Positions 34,174 to 42,721 of a stretch of 64,000 bases of DNA are shown here, piece after piece. The DNA is from Rufibacter hautae (GTDB lineage: Bacteria > Bacteroidota > Bacteroidia > Cytophagales > Hymenobacteraceae), in contig NZ_VKKY01000001.1 of NCBI RefSeq assembly GCF_008271695.1, forward strand, positions 800,589-864,588, given 5' to 3'. A program made the position numbers and the translations under genes. Position 1 is the first letter of the stretch, and every line of letters begins with the position of its first letter. The notes below the pieces were generated by a model that worked only from the letters and a program-made list of their open reading frames with translations, did not search any database and was not told where the DNA came from.

Positions 34174-35067
34174 TTATACCGCCACAGGGTGCTGCGCCTG
34201 AATGGCATCGGCTACCTGCTGCATGAGCCACATGGGGGTGGAAGTAGCGCCGCAGATACCCACGGAGGTCGCGTCCTTAAACCAGTCCATGTCCAGTTCC
34301 TCGGCGTTCTCCACGAAATAGCTCCTGGGGTTCACCCGCTGGCAAACGGCATACAGCGCCTTGCCGTTAGAGCTTTTCTTGCCGCTCACAAACACCACCA
34401 CATCATGGTTCTGCGCGAATTTGTCCAATTGCGGCTCGCGGTTAGACACCTGGCGGCAGATGCTGTCATTGGCATCCAGGTCAAAAACCTCTATCCCGTT
34501 GGCTTTCACTGCTGCTACGCGCTCCTCAATGAGCTCTTTCATGCGGTAGAAGCCTTTGGTGCTTTTGGTGGTCTGGCTAAACAGGGTGATGGGGCGGGTA
34601 TAGTCCAGTTGGTCCAGGTCTTCCTCGGTGGTGATCACGATGGCCTCATTGCCGGTCTGCCCGGCCAAGCCGATGACCTCAGCGTGCCCCTGCTGCCCGT
34701 ACAACACAATCTGGCCGTTGTGGGCTTTGACCGAATCATAGGCATGCTTTACGCGGTTCTGCAGTTTGAGCACCACCGGGCAAGAGGCGTCAATGAGCTC
34801 CAGGTTGTTGCGCAAGGCTGTCTGGTACGTCTCCGGCGGTTCGCCGTGCGCTCTTATGAGCACTTTGCAGTCATGCAGTTGCTCCAGCTGCTCGCGGTCA
34901 ATGATGCGCAGGCCTTTGTTATACAAACGCTGTACCTCCATGCTGTTGTGCACAATGTCACCCAGGCAGTACAGCTCAGATACTTCTTCTAATTCATCTT
35001 CTGCCATCTGAATGGCAAACTCTACCCCAAAACAGTAGCCCGAATTCTTATCTATGGTGACGTTCAT
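34174..35067 (-). CDS. ispH: 4-hydroxy-3-methylbut-2-enyl diphosphate reductase
   Basis: 297 residues from ATG 35067 (five codons after an in-frame alternative at 35082). The iron-sulphur ligands are Cys12 (SGYCFGV), Cys96 (DASCPVV) and Cys204 (NDSICRQ), close to the E. coli positions 12, 96 and 197. QTTKSTKGFYRM and GATSTPMWLMQQV are conserved IspH segments. It makes isopentenyl and dimethylallyl diphosphate in the methylerythritol phosphate pathway. It follows cmk by 20 bases. TACCTTTG lies just before the ATG, but too close to serve as its -7 box in the usual way. Confidence 0.97.
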   Translation of the reverse strand: MNVTIDKNSGYCFGVEFAIQMAEDELEEVSELYCLGDIVHNSMEVQRLYNKGLRIIDREQLEQLHDCKVLIRAHGEPPETYQTALRNNLELIDASCPVVLKLQNRVKHAYDSVKAHNGQIVLYGQQGHAEVIGLAGQTGNEAIVITTEEDLDQLDYTRPITLFSQTTKSTKGFYRMKELIEERVAAVKANGIEVFDLDANDSICRQVSNREPQLDKFAQNHDVVVFVSGKKSSNGKALYAVCQRVNPRSYFVENAEELDMDWFKDATSVGICGATSTPMWLMQQVADAIQAQHPVAV

Positions 35068-35087
35068 ACACAAAGGTAACAATCTGT

Positions 35088-35783
35088 TTACTGGGCAAGT
35101 TCTCTTTGCAGCAGCGCCGAAGCGACTAAATCCAGCACGAAGTCTACCTGCTCATCTATGGTAATATAGGAAGTATCCAGCAAATGCGCATCCTCAGCCC
35201 TTCTCAGGGGGCTCTCGGCGCGGGTAGAGTCAATGAAGTCGCGTTTCTTCAGGTTCTCCACAATATCGTCAAACGGTACCATCTGCTTTTTCTCAAACAG
35301 CTCCTGCTGGCGGCGGCGGGCCCTGATTTCCACCTCGGCGGTCATAAATACCTTCACCTCGGCATCGGGGAAAACGGCGGTTCCTATGTCACGGCCGTCC
35401 ATCACCACGCCGCGGCGCTTGCCCATTTTCTTCTGCTCGGCCACCATGGCATGGCGTACGGCCGGCAGCACGCTCACCTCGCTCACCTTGTCAGAGATGT
35501 ACATTTTCCTGATCTCGTCCTCCACGTTGAGGCCGTTGAGGAAAACCTCGTTGCGGCCCGTCTTTGGGTTCCGGTGGAAAGTGACTTCAATGTTGTTGAG
35601 CGCTTCCTGCACCTTCTTGGGGTTGGTGAGGTCTACGTAGTGCTCTAAAAAGTAGAGGGTAACGGCCCGGTACATGGCGCCGGTGTCAATGTACGCGTAG
35701 CCTAGTTCTTTTGCCACTTGCTTGGCGGTGGTGCTTTTACCACACGAAGAGTGCCCGTCCAGGGCTACTACAATCTTCTTCAT
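35088..35783 (-). CDS. cmk: cytidylate kinase
   Basis: 231 residues. The P-loop is GHSSCGKST (residues 10-18); DTGAMYRAVTLY and RGVVMDGRDIGTAVFPDA are the CMP-binding segments; RRRQQELFEKKQ and RDFIDSTRAESPL are the lid and LID-adjacent residues typical of bacterial cytidylate kinase. It phosphorylates CMP and dCMP with ATP. The small lipoprotein gene ends 22 bases upstream and ispH starts 20 bases downstream, a cmk-ispH transcript being common in Bacteroidota. Confidence 0.97.
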   Translation of the reverse strand: MKKIVVALDGHSSCGKSTTAKQVAKELGYAYIDTGAMYRAVTLYFLEHYVDLTNPKKVQEALNNIEVTFHRNPKTGRNEVFLNGLNVEDEIRKMYISDKVSEVSVLPAVRHAMVAEQKKMGKRRGVVMDGRDIGTAVFPDAEVKVFMTAEVEIRARRRQQELFEKKQMVPFDDIVENLKKRDFIDSTRAESPLRRAEDAHLLDTSYITIDEQVDFVLDLVASALLQRELAQ

Positions 35784-35805
35784 ACCAGTGCCTTAGGTGA
35801 ATTAA

Positions 35806-35973
35806 TTAGCAATCTTTGGTGGGGCAGGGTATGCCTTTGCCCGAGCGCTGGTGGCGCTGGTAGCTCTTGGTTTTCTTACTCAAGGAGGAAGACTTGCGCG
35901 TGCAAGCCGGACTTACCGCACCCAGCAGCAAGCACCATACTAACCCAAGGGAAAAAATCTTTCTCAAAACCAT
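35806..35973 (-). CDS. small lipoprotein (55 residues), hypothetical
   Basis: Predicted start ATG 35973 and stop TAA at 35806-35808. LGLVWCLLLGAVSPAC looks like a lipoprotein signal with a Cys near residue 24; the mature chain (about 32 residues) is basic and serine-rich and ends GIPCPTKDC. I recall similar small Cys-tailed proteins in this order but cannot name a family. The 22-base gap to cmk suggests one operon. TATCTTTG on the minus strand at 35986-35993 is a fair -7 box, giving a very short leader; no -33 box is clear. Longer upstream readings overlap the adenine deaminase on the other strand and are not believed. Confidence 0.5.
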   Translation of the reverse strand: MVLRKIFSLGLVWCLLLGAVSPACTRKSSSLSKKTKSYQRHQRSGKGIPCPTKDC

Positions 35974-36078
35974 TAACTTTGACTGCAAAGATAAACGTAA
36001 TCTGCCGGAACCGCTACGGGTTTTTACGTACGCTACCATTTCCGGCTTACTTTTCGCAAAACTCCTTAAAAACGTACC

Positions 36079-37737
36079 ATGGCTACACCCAGATTCTACA
36101 AAATGAGTGGCAATATCATTGACGTCCTGCAGAAGGAAATCTACCAGGGAACCCTGGAGATCATGGACGGCCAGATTGCCCGCATTGTACGGGAAGCCGT
36201 GACAGAAACACACTATCTCCTGCCCGGGTTCATAGACGCGCACGTGCACGTGGAAAGCTCCATGCTGGTGCCCTCTGAGTTTGCCCGCCTGGCGGTGCCG
36301 CACGGCACGGTGGCCACCGTCTCAGACCCGCACGAGATTGGCAACGTACTGGGCCTCAAAGGCGTGGAGTACATGCTGGAGAACGGAAAGAAAGTGCCTT
36401 TCAAGTTCTTTTTCGGGGCGCCATCCTGCGTGCCGGCCACGCCTTTTGAGACAGCCGGCGCCGAGATTACCCCTGAGGACATTGAGGAGTTGTTCCAGCG
36501 GCCCGAGGTCAAGTACCTGGCCGAGATGATGAACTGGCCCGGCGTCCTGAACCAGGATGACCTGGTCATGCAGAAGATCACGCTGGCCCAGAAGTTTGAT
36601 AAACAGGTAGACGGCCACGCCCCGGGTCTGCGGGGCGAAGAAGCCCAGGCCTACGCCGCCGCCGGCATGACCACCGACCACGAGTGCTTCACCGCCGAGG
36701 AAGCCCTGGACAAGATCACCGTCGGCATGAAAATCCTCATCCGGGAAGGCAGCGCCGCCAAGAACTTCGATGCGCTCATAGAACTGCTCAGCCAGCACCC
36801 AGACCAGATTATGTTCTGCTCCGATGACAAGCACCCCGACAACCTGGTGGAAGGCCACATCAACGAGCTGGTGAAACGGTCCCTGGCCCTGGGCCATGAT
36901 TTGTTCCACGTGCTACAGGCCGCCTGCGTGAACCCCGTGCACCACTACAAACTGGAAGTAGGCCTGCTTCAGGAAAAAGACCCCGCCGATTTCATCGTGA
37001 TTGACAATCCGCAGGACTTCAACGTGCTCAGAACCTACATCAACGGGCAATTGGTAGCGGAGAACGGCCAAAGCAAAATCGCGTTTACGCCCAGCGAGAT
37101 CATCAATAACTTCCACGCTGAGCCTAAAACCGTGAAGCAGTTCCTTTTCTCGGCCGGTGATGCAGTAAAAATCAGGGTGATTGAGCCCTATAACGGTCAA
37201 CTGGTGACCGGCATGCTGCTGCTGGACCCCAAGATTGAAGACGGCCATATTGTGAGCGACCTGGACCAGGACGTCTTGAAGATGACCGTGGTGAACCGTT
37301 ACCAGAACACCGCGCCAGCGCTGGCCTTTATCAAGAACTTTGGGTTAACCAGAGGGGCCATTGCCTCCAGCGTGGGCCATGACTCGCACAACATCATCGC
37401 CGTAGGCGTGGACGATGAGAGCCTGTGCCGCGCCGTGAACCTGCTTATTGAGGCCAAAGGCGGCATCTCGGCGGTAGACGGGGAAAAAGAAGAAGTGCTG
37501 CCGCTGCCGGTGGCCGGCATTATGTCGCCGGAAGACGGGTATTGGGTGGCGGAACAGTATGCCAAACTAGACAGAGCCGCAAAAGACCTGGGCAGCACCC
37601 TCACCTCTCCGTTCATGACGCTCTCGTTTATGGCTCTTTTAGTAATTCCATCCTTGAAACTCAGTGACAAAGGCTTGTTTGACGGCCTACATTTTCAGTT
37701 TGTGGAGGTCACCAGTCCCACATTGGAGGGAGAATAA
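36079..37737 (+). CDS. ade: adenine deaminase
   Basis: 552 residues, normal length for Ade. Two amidohydrolase parts: residues about 45-330 form the metal-binding TIM barrel with [10 protein letters not shown] (metal His pair), then [37 protein letters not shown] and [12 protein letters not shown]; the C-terminal part ([18 protein letters not shown] and [20 protein letters not shown]) is the adenine deaminase C-terminal domain. It converts adenine to hypoxanthine in purine salvage. The promoter is within the 105-base divergent gap to the small lipoprotein gene. It is probably monocistronic. Confidence 0.95.
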   Translation: MATPRFYKMSGNIIDVLQKEIYQGTLEIMDGQIARIVREAVTETHYLLPGFIDAHVHVESSMLVPSEFARLAVPHGTVATVSDPHEIGNVLGLKGVEYMLENGKKVPFKFFFGAPSCVPATPFETAGAEITPEDIEELFQRPEVKYLAEMMNWPGVLNQDDLVMQKITLAQKFDKQVDGHAPGLRGEEAQAYAAAGMTTDHECFTAEEALDKITVGMKILIREGSAAKNFDALIELLSQHPDQIMFCSDDKHPDNLVEGHINELVKRSLALGHDLFHVLQAACVNPVHHYKLEVGLLQEKDPADFIVIDNPQDFNVLRTYINGQLVAENGQSKIAFTPSEIINNFHAEPKTVKQFLFSAGDAVKIRVIEPYNGQLVTGMLLLDPKIEDGHIVSDLDQDVLKMTVVNRYQNTAPALAFIKNFGLTRGAIASSVGHDSHNIIAVGVDDESLCRAVNLLIEAKGGISAVDGEKEEVLPLPVAGIMSPEDGYWVAEQYAKLDRAAKDLGSTLTSPFMTLSFMALLVIPSLKLSDKGLFDGLHFQFVEVTSPTLEGE

Positions 37738-37749
37738 CTCATTAATTGT

Positions 37750-37804
37750 TTTCCCGCTGTTTTTCAGCCTGAAACGCAAATTTCAGGCTGAAAACAGCGG
37801 GAAA
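37750..37804. repeat. long palindrome after the adenine deaminase gene (copy 14)
   Basis: TTTCCCGCTGTTTTTCAGCC onward pairs with the reverse at 37781-37804 at 24 of 25 positions (one T bulge), loop CGCAAA. It follows the ade stop by 13 bases and is a plausible factor-independent 3' hairpin without a good T run. Confidence 0.7.
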
Positions 37805-38020
37805 TTTACGGCTTTGGTTAAGCGAAGGGCAGTTTATTCTCCTTTGGGCTTCAGATTCCAGGCACGCTGGCAAAATTATTGCTTTTGGCTGGGTAACTAT
37901 TTTTTCTGCCGGATGGTAAGCAAGGGCAAGGCTCCTTTCAAATGGAGCCAACTTGCAACACTTCGGCGGAAAGAGGACGGCTCTTCTTTCTCTCACCTTG
38001 TCATCTAGTAAAAGCGCGGC

Positions 38021-38860
38021 TTGTTAACAGAGATTCTCCTTTTTGCGGTAGGGATTGTGGTCAGCACCTTCGGGACGATGGTGGGCTTTGGGGGCGGGGT
38101 GTTCATGGTGCCTATCCTCATCATGTTCTTCCAGTTCCCCATTGAACTGGCCATCGGGACGGCCATGACGGCGCTGCTGCCCGCGGCGTTGGTTTCCTCC
38201 ATCTTCAATTTCCGGGAAAAAAGCATTGACTACGTGGTGGCCTCGCTTTTGCAGTTCCCGGCCATGGTGGGTACCCTCATTGGCGCTTTTCTGGTGGCCT
38301 ACATGCCCGTGCTGCAGATGCAGATTCTGTTTGCGCTGTTTGTGCTGGCGGTGGGTATCTACATGCTCATCACCTATAAACAGGAGAAAATGCGCAAGCA
38401 GGGCATGATGTACCGCCTTAACCGCATGCCCACCTCATTCATCCGGAAAAACCATCCGCGGCACCTGGCTTATAGGTTGAACGGCAGCCTCATGGCGTTC
38501 TTCGGGTTATTGACCGGGGTCATTGCGGGGCTTTTCGGGATTGGCGGGGGATTTCTGCAGACGCCTATCATGATCAGGGCCTTCAAAATTCCGTCGCAGA
38601 TTGCCATCTCCACGTCTTTGTTTATTCTGGTGGTGACCAGCCTGTCGGGCATCTCCTCGCATTACTGGCTGGGGCATATTGACTGGACCAAGAGCATGCC
38701 GCTCATGCTGGCCTTCGCGGTTGGGGCTTTGCTGGGGAAAACCCTCAAAGGCCAGAACTTCCCTCCTACCCAGCAGTTCTCTGAGAAACTCATCGGGGTG
38801 GGCCTTATGCTGGCCGGCATCAGCGTGATGGTGCACATTTTTTTGAAGTACCAATTCTAA
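38021..38860 (+). CDS. TauE/SafE-family membrane transporter (sulfite exporter-like)
   Basis: 279 residues from TTG 38021; an in-frame TAA at 38009-38011 excludes earlier starts, and the first transmembrane helix begins at residue 3. Two TauE/SafE repeats are visible: VSTFGTMVGFGGGVFMVPIL (residues about 13-33) and GVIAGLFGIGGGFLQTPIMI (about 165-184), each with the conserved GxGGG-x-x-P motif. About eight membrane segments are predicted. The family exports sulfite, organosulfonates or other small anions; the substrate cannot be predicted. No sulfur genes lie adjacent. Confidence 0.88.
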   Translation: MLTEILLFAVGIVVSTFGTMVGFGGGVFMVPILIMFFQFPIELAIGTAMTALLPAALVSSIFNFREKSIDYVVASLLQFPAMVGTLIGAFLVAYMPVLQMQILFALFVLAVGIYMLITYKQEKMRKQGMMYRLNRMPTSFIRKNHPRHLAYRLNGSLMAFFGLLTGVIAGLFGIGGGFLQTPIMIRAFKIPSQIAISTSLFILVVTSLSGISSHYWLGHIDWTKSMPLMLAFAVGALLGKTLKGQNFPPTQQFSEKLIGVGLMLAGISVMVHIFLKYQF

Positions 38861-38896
38861 GCTCCCTGGCGGGCAGACCCAACAGGGAGGTAAACA

Positions 38897-38946
38897 GCAG
38901 AGCGTTTAGGAAGCGTTTTTCAGAAAACACCCCCTAAACGCTCTGC
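38897..38946. repeat. GGCCTGTTTT-family palindrome, copy 15
   Basis: GCAGAGCGTTTAGG pairs perfectly with CCTAAACGCTCTGC, with GTTTTTC/GAAAACA as the inner stem. It sits between convergent genes and may terminate both. Confidence 0.7.
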
Positions 38947-38993
38947 CAATTCATGTGCTCAGAAGTGGGTAGAACTTAGATCATACCTTCTGT

Positions 38994-39425
38994 TTACGCG
39001 CCGTTTTCCGGGAAATAGTTATCCAGCAGGCTCTGTACTTTCTGGGCCGTGAGGGGCTTGGTGAGATAAGCAATGTTCTTGGCGGCGGCGCGCTCAGTGT
39101 CCTGGCTGTGCTCTGAGGTAGACAGCAGCGCCAGCACCATGTCTTGCCGGAACTCGGGGTCCAGTTTCTCAAACATGCCCAGGAACTCAAAACCATTCAT
39201 AACAGGCATGTTGATGTCCAGCAGAATAAGCGAGGGCTTGAAGTACTCTGCCGAGGCCGCATCCATGTCGCCTTCGCTCAGGTGGTGGAGGTAGTCCAGG
39301 GCGTGCTTGCCGTTGCGGAACTCCTTGATCTTATCTGTAATCTGCATCCGGCTCAGCAGGCGCTGGTTCAGGAAGTTGTTTGTATCATCGTCATCGATGA
39401 GCATGATGCCCTTCAGTTTTTTCAT
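38994..39425 (-). CDS. single-domain response regulator
   Basis: 143 residues, one receiver domain. The acidic cluster is IDDDDTN near the start, the phospho-acceptor Asp is in SLILLDINMP (about residue 70), the switch residue is the Ser/Thr in LALLSTSEH and the conserved Lys is in YLTKPL. No output domain follows, as in the RcpA/CheY-like receivers of Cytophagales. It starts 14 bases after the sensor kinase gene on the same strand, so it is almost surely the kinase's partner, although that kinase lacks its phospho-His. Confidence 0.9.
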   Translation of the reverse strand: MKKLKGIMLIDDDDTNNFLNQRLLSRMQITDKIKEFRNGKHALDYLHHLSEGDMDAASAEYFKPSLILLDINMPVMNGFEFLGMFEKLDPEFRQDMVLALLSTSEHSQDTERAAAKNIAYLTKPLTAQKVQSLLDNYFPENGA

Positions 39426-39439
39426 ATCCTTGGTCCGGT

Positions 39440-40696
39440 CTATTGTTCACGGTTTACAAAATACAGCAGGAACGTGGTTCCTTCGCCCAGTACGCTCTCC
39501 ACTTCTACTTTGCCGCGGTTGTTGTCCATGATGCGTTTAATGATATACAGTCCTACGCCGCTGCCCTCCACATGGTCATGGAACCGGCGGAACAACGAGA
39601 ATAAGTGCTGCCCATACTGGCTTAGGTCCATGCCAATGCCGTTGTCCCGCACGGTTAGCACCACATAATGGTCCTCATGCCTGGTGGAAAGGAAGATCTG
39701 CAGAGGCCGCTGGGCATCGCGGAACTTGATGGCGTTGGAGATGAGGTTCGTGAGCAGGCTGAGGAGGTTGTCGCGGGAAAAGAACACCTCAGGCGCGGCG
39801 GAGAAATCGGCGTGCAGGTTGGCTTCCGCGATGTTCAGGGGCTCCGCCAAGGTTTCTCTGGCCAGTTCCAATACCTGCTCAAAAGACACCATGCTCAGTT
39901 CTTCCTCCTTCACCGGCCGCTGGATTCGGCTCACCTCTGTGATGTTATGCAGTTTGCGGTGGATGCTGGAGACGGAATCGTCCAGGCGGGCGAAGAGCTG
40001 GTTGAACTCGGGGTTATCTGGCGGCAACTCCTCCCGGAGGGCTTCCACCAACCCAGACACGTTGAGCACCGGCGCGCGCAGGTCACGGGAGGCGTAATAA
40101 ACGAAATCATCCAAATCAGCATTCTTCTTGACCAGTTCGTAATTCTTGGAGATGAGCTGCTTCTCGGCGCGTTTGCGGTTTTCCACTTCCCGCTCCAGTT
40201 CCCGGGTGGCGGTAATGGCCCGGGCACTTCGCTCCTGCACCCGCTGCTCCAACTCCTGCTGCACCTGCCGCAGGGCCACCTGGGTTCTTTCGCGCTCGGC
40301 TATTTGTTCCCTGAGCTCCTCGTTGGTCTTCTGCAACTGCGCCGGGCTGGGAATGGCCAGCACGCCCGGCACCGCCTTGATCAGCAGGCCGGTGGTTACC
40401 AAGGCAATGACCCCAAACACTAACCTGAGCACCAGAAACAAGCCTTCGTCGTTGTCATTGCCCCAGAAGTTGAGGGAGTGCAAAGCTCCGCCCATGATGG
40501 CCGTAACCCCAAAAAGCGCCAGCACCACCTTCCGTTCCTGTGTTTTCTGCCGTACGGCCAGGTAAAAGAGCGTTCCCGCCACCAGAATGTAGGCCGTTAC
40601 CACCATCAAATCCCCCACCAGCACCAGGCCATCAGGGCCAGAGGCGTTTGCCGGAGAACTCACCGCGTTATCTGAGGAAATCTGAAGGAGGAGCAC
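39440..40696 (-). CDS. membrane sensor histidine kinase with Arg in place of the phospho-acceptor His
   Basis: 418 residues; GTG start, because TAG lies two codons upstream. Three or four membrane helices fill residues about 26-112 (VVTAYILVAGTLFYLAV, KVVLALFGVTAIMGG, FLVLRLVFGVIALVTTGLLI). A helical linker (about 120-190) leads to the HisKA-type H-box YYASRDLRAPVLNVSGLVEA: where the family has SHD, residue 204 is Arg. The codon at 40085-40087 reads CGT, one base from CAT. The ATPase part is intact: LISNAIKF (N box), VRDNGIGMD (G1), SGVGLYIIKRIMDN (G2). ATP binding is expected but self-phosphorylation at this site is not. It is followed closely by a receiver gene. Confidence 0.92.
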   Translation of the reverse strand: MLLLQISSDNAVSSPANASGPDGLVLVGDLMVVTAYILVAGTLFYLAVRQKTQERKVVLALFGVTAIMGGALHSLNFWGNDNDEGLFLVLRLVFGVIALVTTGLLIKAVPGVLAIPSPAQLQKTNEELREQIAERERTQVALRQVQQELEQRVQERSARAITATRELEREVENRKRAEKQLISKNYELVKKNADLDDFVYYASRDLRAPVLNVSGLVEALREELPPDNPEFNQLFARLDDSVSSIHRKLHNITEVSRIQRPVKEEELSMVSFEQVLELARETLAEPLNIAEANLHADFSAAPEVFFSRDNLLSLLTNLISNAIKFRDAQRPLQIFLSTRHEDHYVVLTVRDNGIGMDLSQYGQHLFSLFRRFHDHVEGSGVGLYIIKRIMDNNRGKVEVESVLGEGTTFLLYFVNREQ

Positions 40697-40744
40697 AAGC
40701 TAGATTTTGAGAGTTTAATGTGCTTAAAACGGGCACTGCCCCCA

Positions 40745-40752
40745 CAAAGTTA
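40745..40752 (-). promoter_or_regulatory. possible -7 box of the kinase-receiver operon
   Basis: On the minus strand TAACTTTG matches TAnnTTTG and would start transcription about 42 bases before the kinase GTG. A clear -33 TTTG at the usual distance is missing. Confidence 0.42.
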
Positions 40753-40808
40753 CCACCAAAGGGTTTGGCCTGAGAGGCAGACCGTTATCTACAGCCCGTG
40801 TTAAACAG

Positions 40809-40840
40809 AACGGCCACCAGGTAAAAGCCCGGTGGCCGTT
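40809..40840 (-). terminator. hairpin after the cysteine synthase gene
   Basis: AACGGCCACC (40809-40818) and GGTGGCCGTT (40831-40840) form a perfect 10-pair stem around a 12-base loop. The T run is weak, so it may be a factor-dependent or stabilising hairpin. Confidence 0.5.
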
Positions 40841-40874
40841 TCTGGCCTGTTTTACAGAAAACAGGCTTAAAAGG
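40837..40874. repeat. GGCCTGTTTT-type palindrome, copy 16
   Basis: GGCCTGTTTT-ACAG-AAAACAGGCTTAA: the canonical core, 9 bases after the cysteine synthase stop and touching the next hairpin. Confidence 0.75.
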
Positions 40875-40882
40875 CAAAGAGG

Positions 40883-41863
40883 TTAGTCAAGGTAGCCCTG
40901 GGCCCGCATCCAGTCATCGTTGTAGATCTTGGCCAGGTACCGGGTGCCGTGGTCTGGCAGAATCACAACCATGGTATCGTTCTCGGTGAGGTGCTCACGG
41001 GCGTACTCCAGCGCGCCGTGCACCGCCGATCCGCAGGACCAACCCACAAACAGGCCTTCTTCCTTGGCCAGGCGGCGGGTCATGAGGGCTCCGTCTTTAT
41101 CGGTCACTTTGATGAACCGGTCAATCAGGTCGAAGTTCACGTTCTTGGGCAGAATGTCTTCGCCGATGCCTTCGGTGGCGTACGGGTAGATTTCTTCCTC
41201 GTCAAAGATGCCGGTCTCTTTGTATTTCTGGAACACCGAGCCGTAGGTGTCAATGCCGATGACTTTGATGTCTGCGTTCTGCTCTTTGAGGTACTTGGAG
41301 ATGCCGCAGATGGTACCGCCCGTGCCTACGCCGCACGCGAACGTGGTGATCTTGCCATCGGTCTGTTTCCAGATCTCGGGGCCGCTGGTGTCATAGTGGG
41401 CGGCGGTGTTGGAAAGGTTGTCGTACTGGTTGGGGTAAAACGAGTTGGGGATCTCCTGGTTCAGGCGCTTGGCTACGGAATAATAGGAATCTGGGTGCTC
41501 TGGGGCCACGTTGGTGGGGCAAACCACTACCTCGGCACCTACCGCCTTCAGAATGTTGATCTTCTCCTGGCTCTGCTTGTCAGACATGGTGAAGATGCAC
41601 TTATAGCCTTTGGCGATAGCGGCCAGGGCCAAACCCATGCCCGTATTGCCGGAGGTTCCTTCAATGATGGTGCCGCCTGGTTTCAGGATGCCCGCTTTCT
41701 CGGCGTCTTCCACCATGCGCAGGGCCATGCGGTCTTTCACTGAGTTGCCCGGGTTGAAATACTCTACTTTTGCTAACACAGTGGCTTTCACTCCGTCTGT
41801 GACGCTGTTCAGCTTCACCAGTGGCGTGTTACCAATGGCCTCTATAACATTGTTGAAATACAT
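40883..41863 (-). CDS. PLP-dependent cysteine synthase / cystathionine beta-synthase family enzyme
   Basis: 326 residues. NPGNSVKDRMALRM holds the Schiff-base Lys43; EGTSGNTGMGLALAA and GVGTGGTICGISKYL bind substrate and PLP phosphate. The segments FYPNQYDNLSNTAAHY and EGIGEDILPKN are more like the catalytic domain of cystathionine beta-synthase than CysK, but there are no C-terminal CBS domains, so it is a single-domain enzyme. It makes cysteine from O-acetylserine or cystathionine from serine and homocysteine. TACCTTTG on the minus strand at 41902-41909 is a good -7 box 38 bases before the ATG. Confidence 0.88.
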   Translation of the reverse strand: MYFNNVIEAIGNTPLVKLNSVTDGVKATVLAKVEYFNPGNSVKDRMALRMVEDAEKAGILKPGGTIIEGTSGNTGMGLALAAIAKGYKCIFTMSDKQSQEKINILKAVGAEVVVCPTNVAPEHPDSYYSVAKRLNQEIPNSFYPNQYDNLSNTAAHYDTSGPEIWKQTDGKITTFACGVGTGGTICGISKYLKEQNADIKVIGIDTYGSVFQKYKETGIFDEEEIYPYATEGIGEDILPKNVNFDLIDRFIKVTDKDGALMTRRLAKEEGLFVGWSCGSAVHGALEYAREHLTENDTMVVILPDHGTRYLAKIYNDDWMRAQGYLD

Positions 41864-41901
41864 ACCTTATCTCTTGGTTGTGTGACTCTTGGAATCAGGC
41901 A

Positions 41902-41909
41902 CAAAGGTA
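41902..41909 (-). promoter_or_regulatory. -7 box of the cysteine synthase gene
   Basis: Minus strand TACCTTTG, exact TAnnTTTG. No convincing -33 TTTG is found 19-21 bases further upstream. Confidence 0.5.
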
Positions 41910-41949
41910 ACCAAAATTTTAAGACCTACCGGGTGCGGCGCCCACTCTG

Positions 41950-42642
41950 TTACCAGCGCGGGTCATAGAAAGTGGTGGTGTCCCGGAAGAGGCGATTATA
42001 CCGCAGACGGGCCTGCCGCAGGGAGTCTTGCCGCATCATGAGGCGCTCGGCCTGTTTCAGACGTTCCCTTTCCTCCATGAGTTTGGCCACGCGCGAGCGC
42101 TGCCTGCCTTCTTTGGAGAACTGCTCATACAGGAAGCTGATGGGGCTGGTGATGAGGTCAGCGGGCGCAGGCGGCCCGGGCGGGATGATGATGCGTGGCA
42201 CGGTCACGTTCATTCTGGGTTTGGGAGGCGCGGGGCGCGGTTTCATGTTCCTGAGCACCCGGTCTACCTTCTCCGGCGACAACGGCGATACCCGCACCTC
42301 TTTCAACTGCACGCTTTCCTGCTGCAGCAGGATGTTCACCCGCAACTCTGTGACGCTGCGCAACGAAGGCACGTATATTTTCTCCCGGAACCCCAGCGCC
42401 CGGAAAACCAGCGTGTCTGCCGCGGAAATCTTGATCCGGAAGGCGCCCTGCTCATTGGTGGCCTGTCCCTGGCCGGTGGCTTTGAGGTAGACAGACGCTC
42501 CCGCGATGGGGGCCTTGGTGTCTTCCCGCAACACCTGCCCGCTTACCCAGATACTGTGCCCCGCCGTGGTCTGGGCCATGGATTTCTGCAAGCCAAGCCA
42601 GCCTAATATAACTAGAAACAAAAAGCAAAAATGCTTACTCAT
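41950..42642 (-). CDS. transthyretin-like (CarboxypepD_reg-like) secreted protein
   Basis: 230 residues from ATG 42642; an upstream in-frame ATG (42666) is rejected because a terminator covers it. Signal peptide to about residue 25 (FLVILGWLGLQKSMAQ). Residues about 33-115 form a carboxypeptidase-regulatory-like beta-sandwich (VSGQVLREDTKAPIAGASVY). The C-terminal half is proline-rich (PRPAPPKPRMNVTVP) and then a long basic helix (LMEERERLKQAERLMM). Such proteins are often fused to TonB receptors; here the domain is free. Function is unknown. Confidence 0.8.
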   Translation of the reverse strand: MSKHFCFLFLVILGWLGLQKSMAQTTAGHSIWVSGQVLREDTKAPIAGASVYLKATGQGQATNEQGAFRIKISAADTLVFRALGFREKIYVPSLRSVTELRVNILLQQESVQLKEVRVSPLSPEKVDRVLRNMKPRPAPPKPRMNVTVPRIIIPPGPPAPADLITSPISFLYEQFSKEGRQRSRVAKLMEERERLKQAERLMMRQDSLRQARLRYNRLFRDTTTFYDPRW

Positions 42643-42670
42643 AGACTCAGAAGGGCGCAAATGCAATGAA

Positions 42671-42701
42671 AAAGGCTTGCCTTTCTTACGGGCAAGCCTT
42701 T
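42671..42701 (-). terminator. intrinsic terminator of the octapeptide-repeat lipoprotein gene
   Basis: AAAGGCTTGCC/GGCAAGCCTTT is a perfect 11-pair stem with an 8-9 base loop; on the minus strand a T run follows (GAAAAAGG on plus). It overlaps the 5' end of the long reading of the next gene. Confidence 0.85.
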
Positions 42702-42721
42702 CAAAGATACAGAGAGAACGC

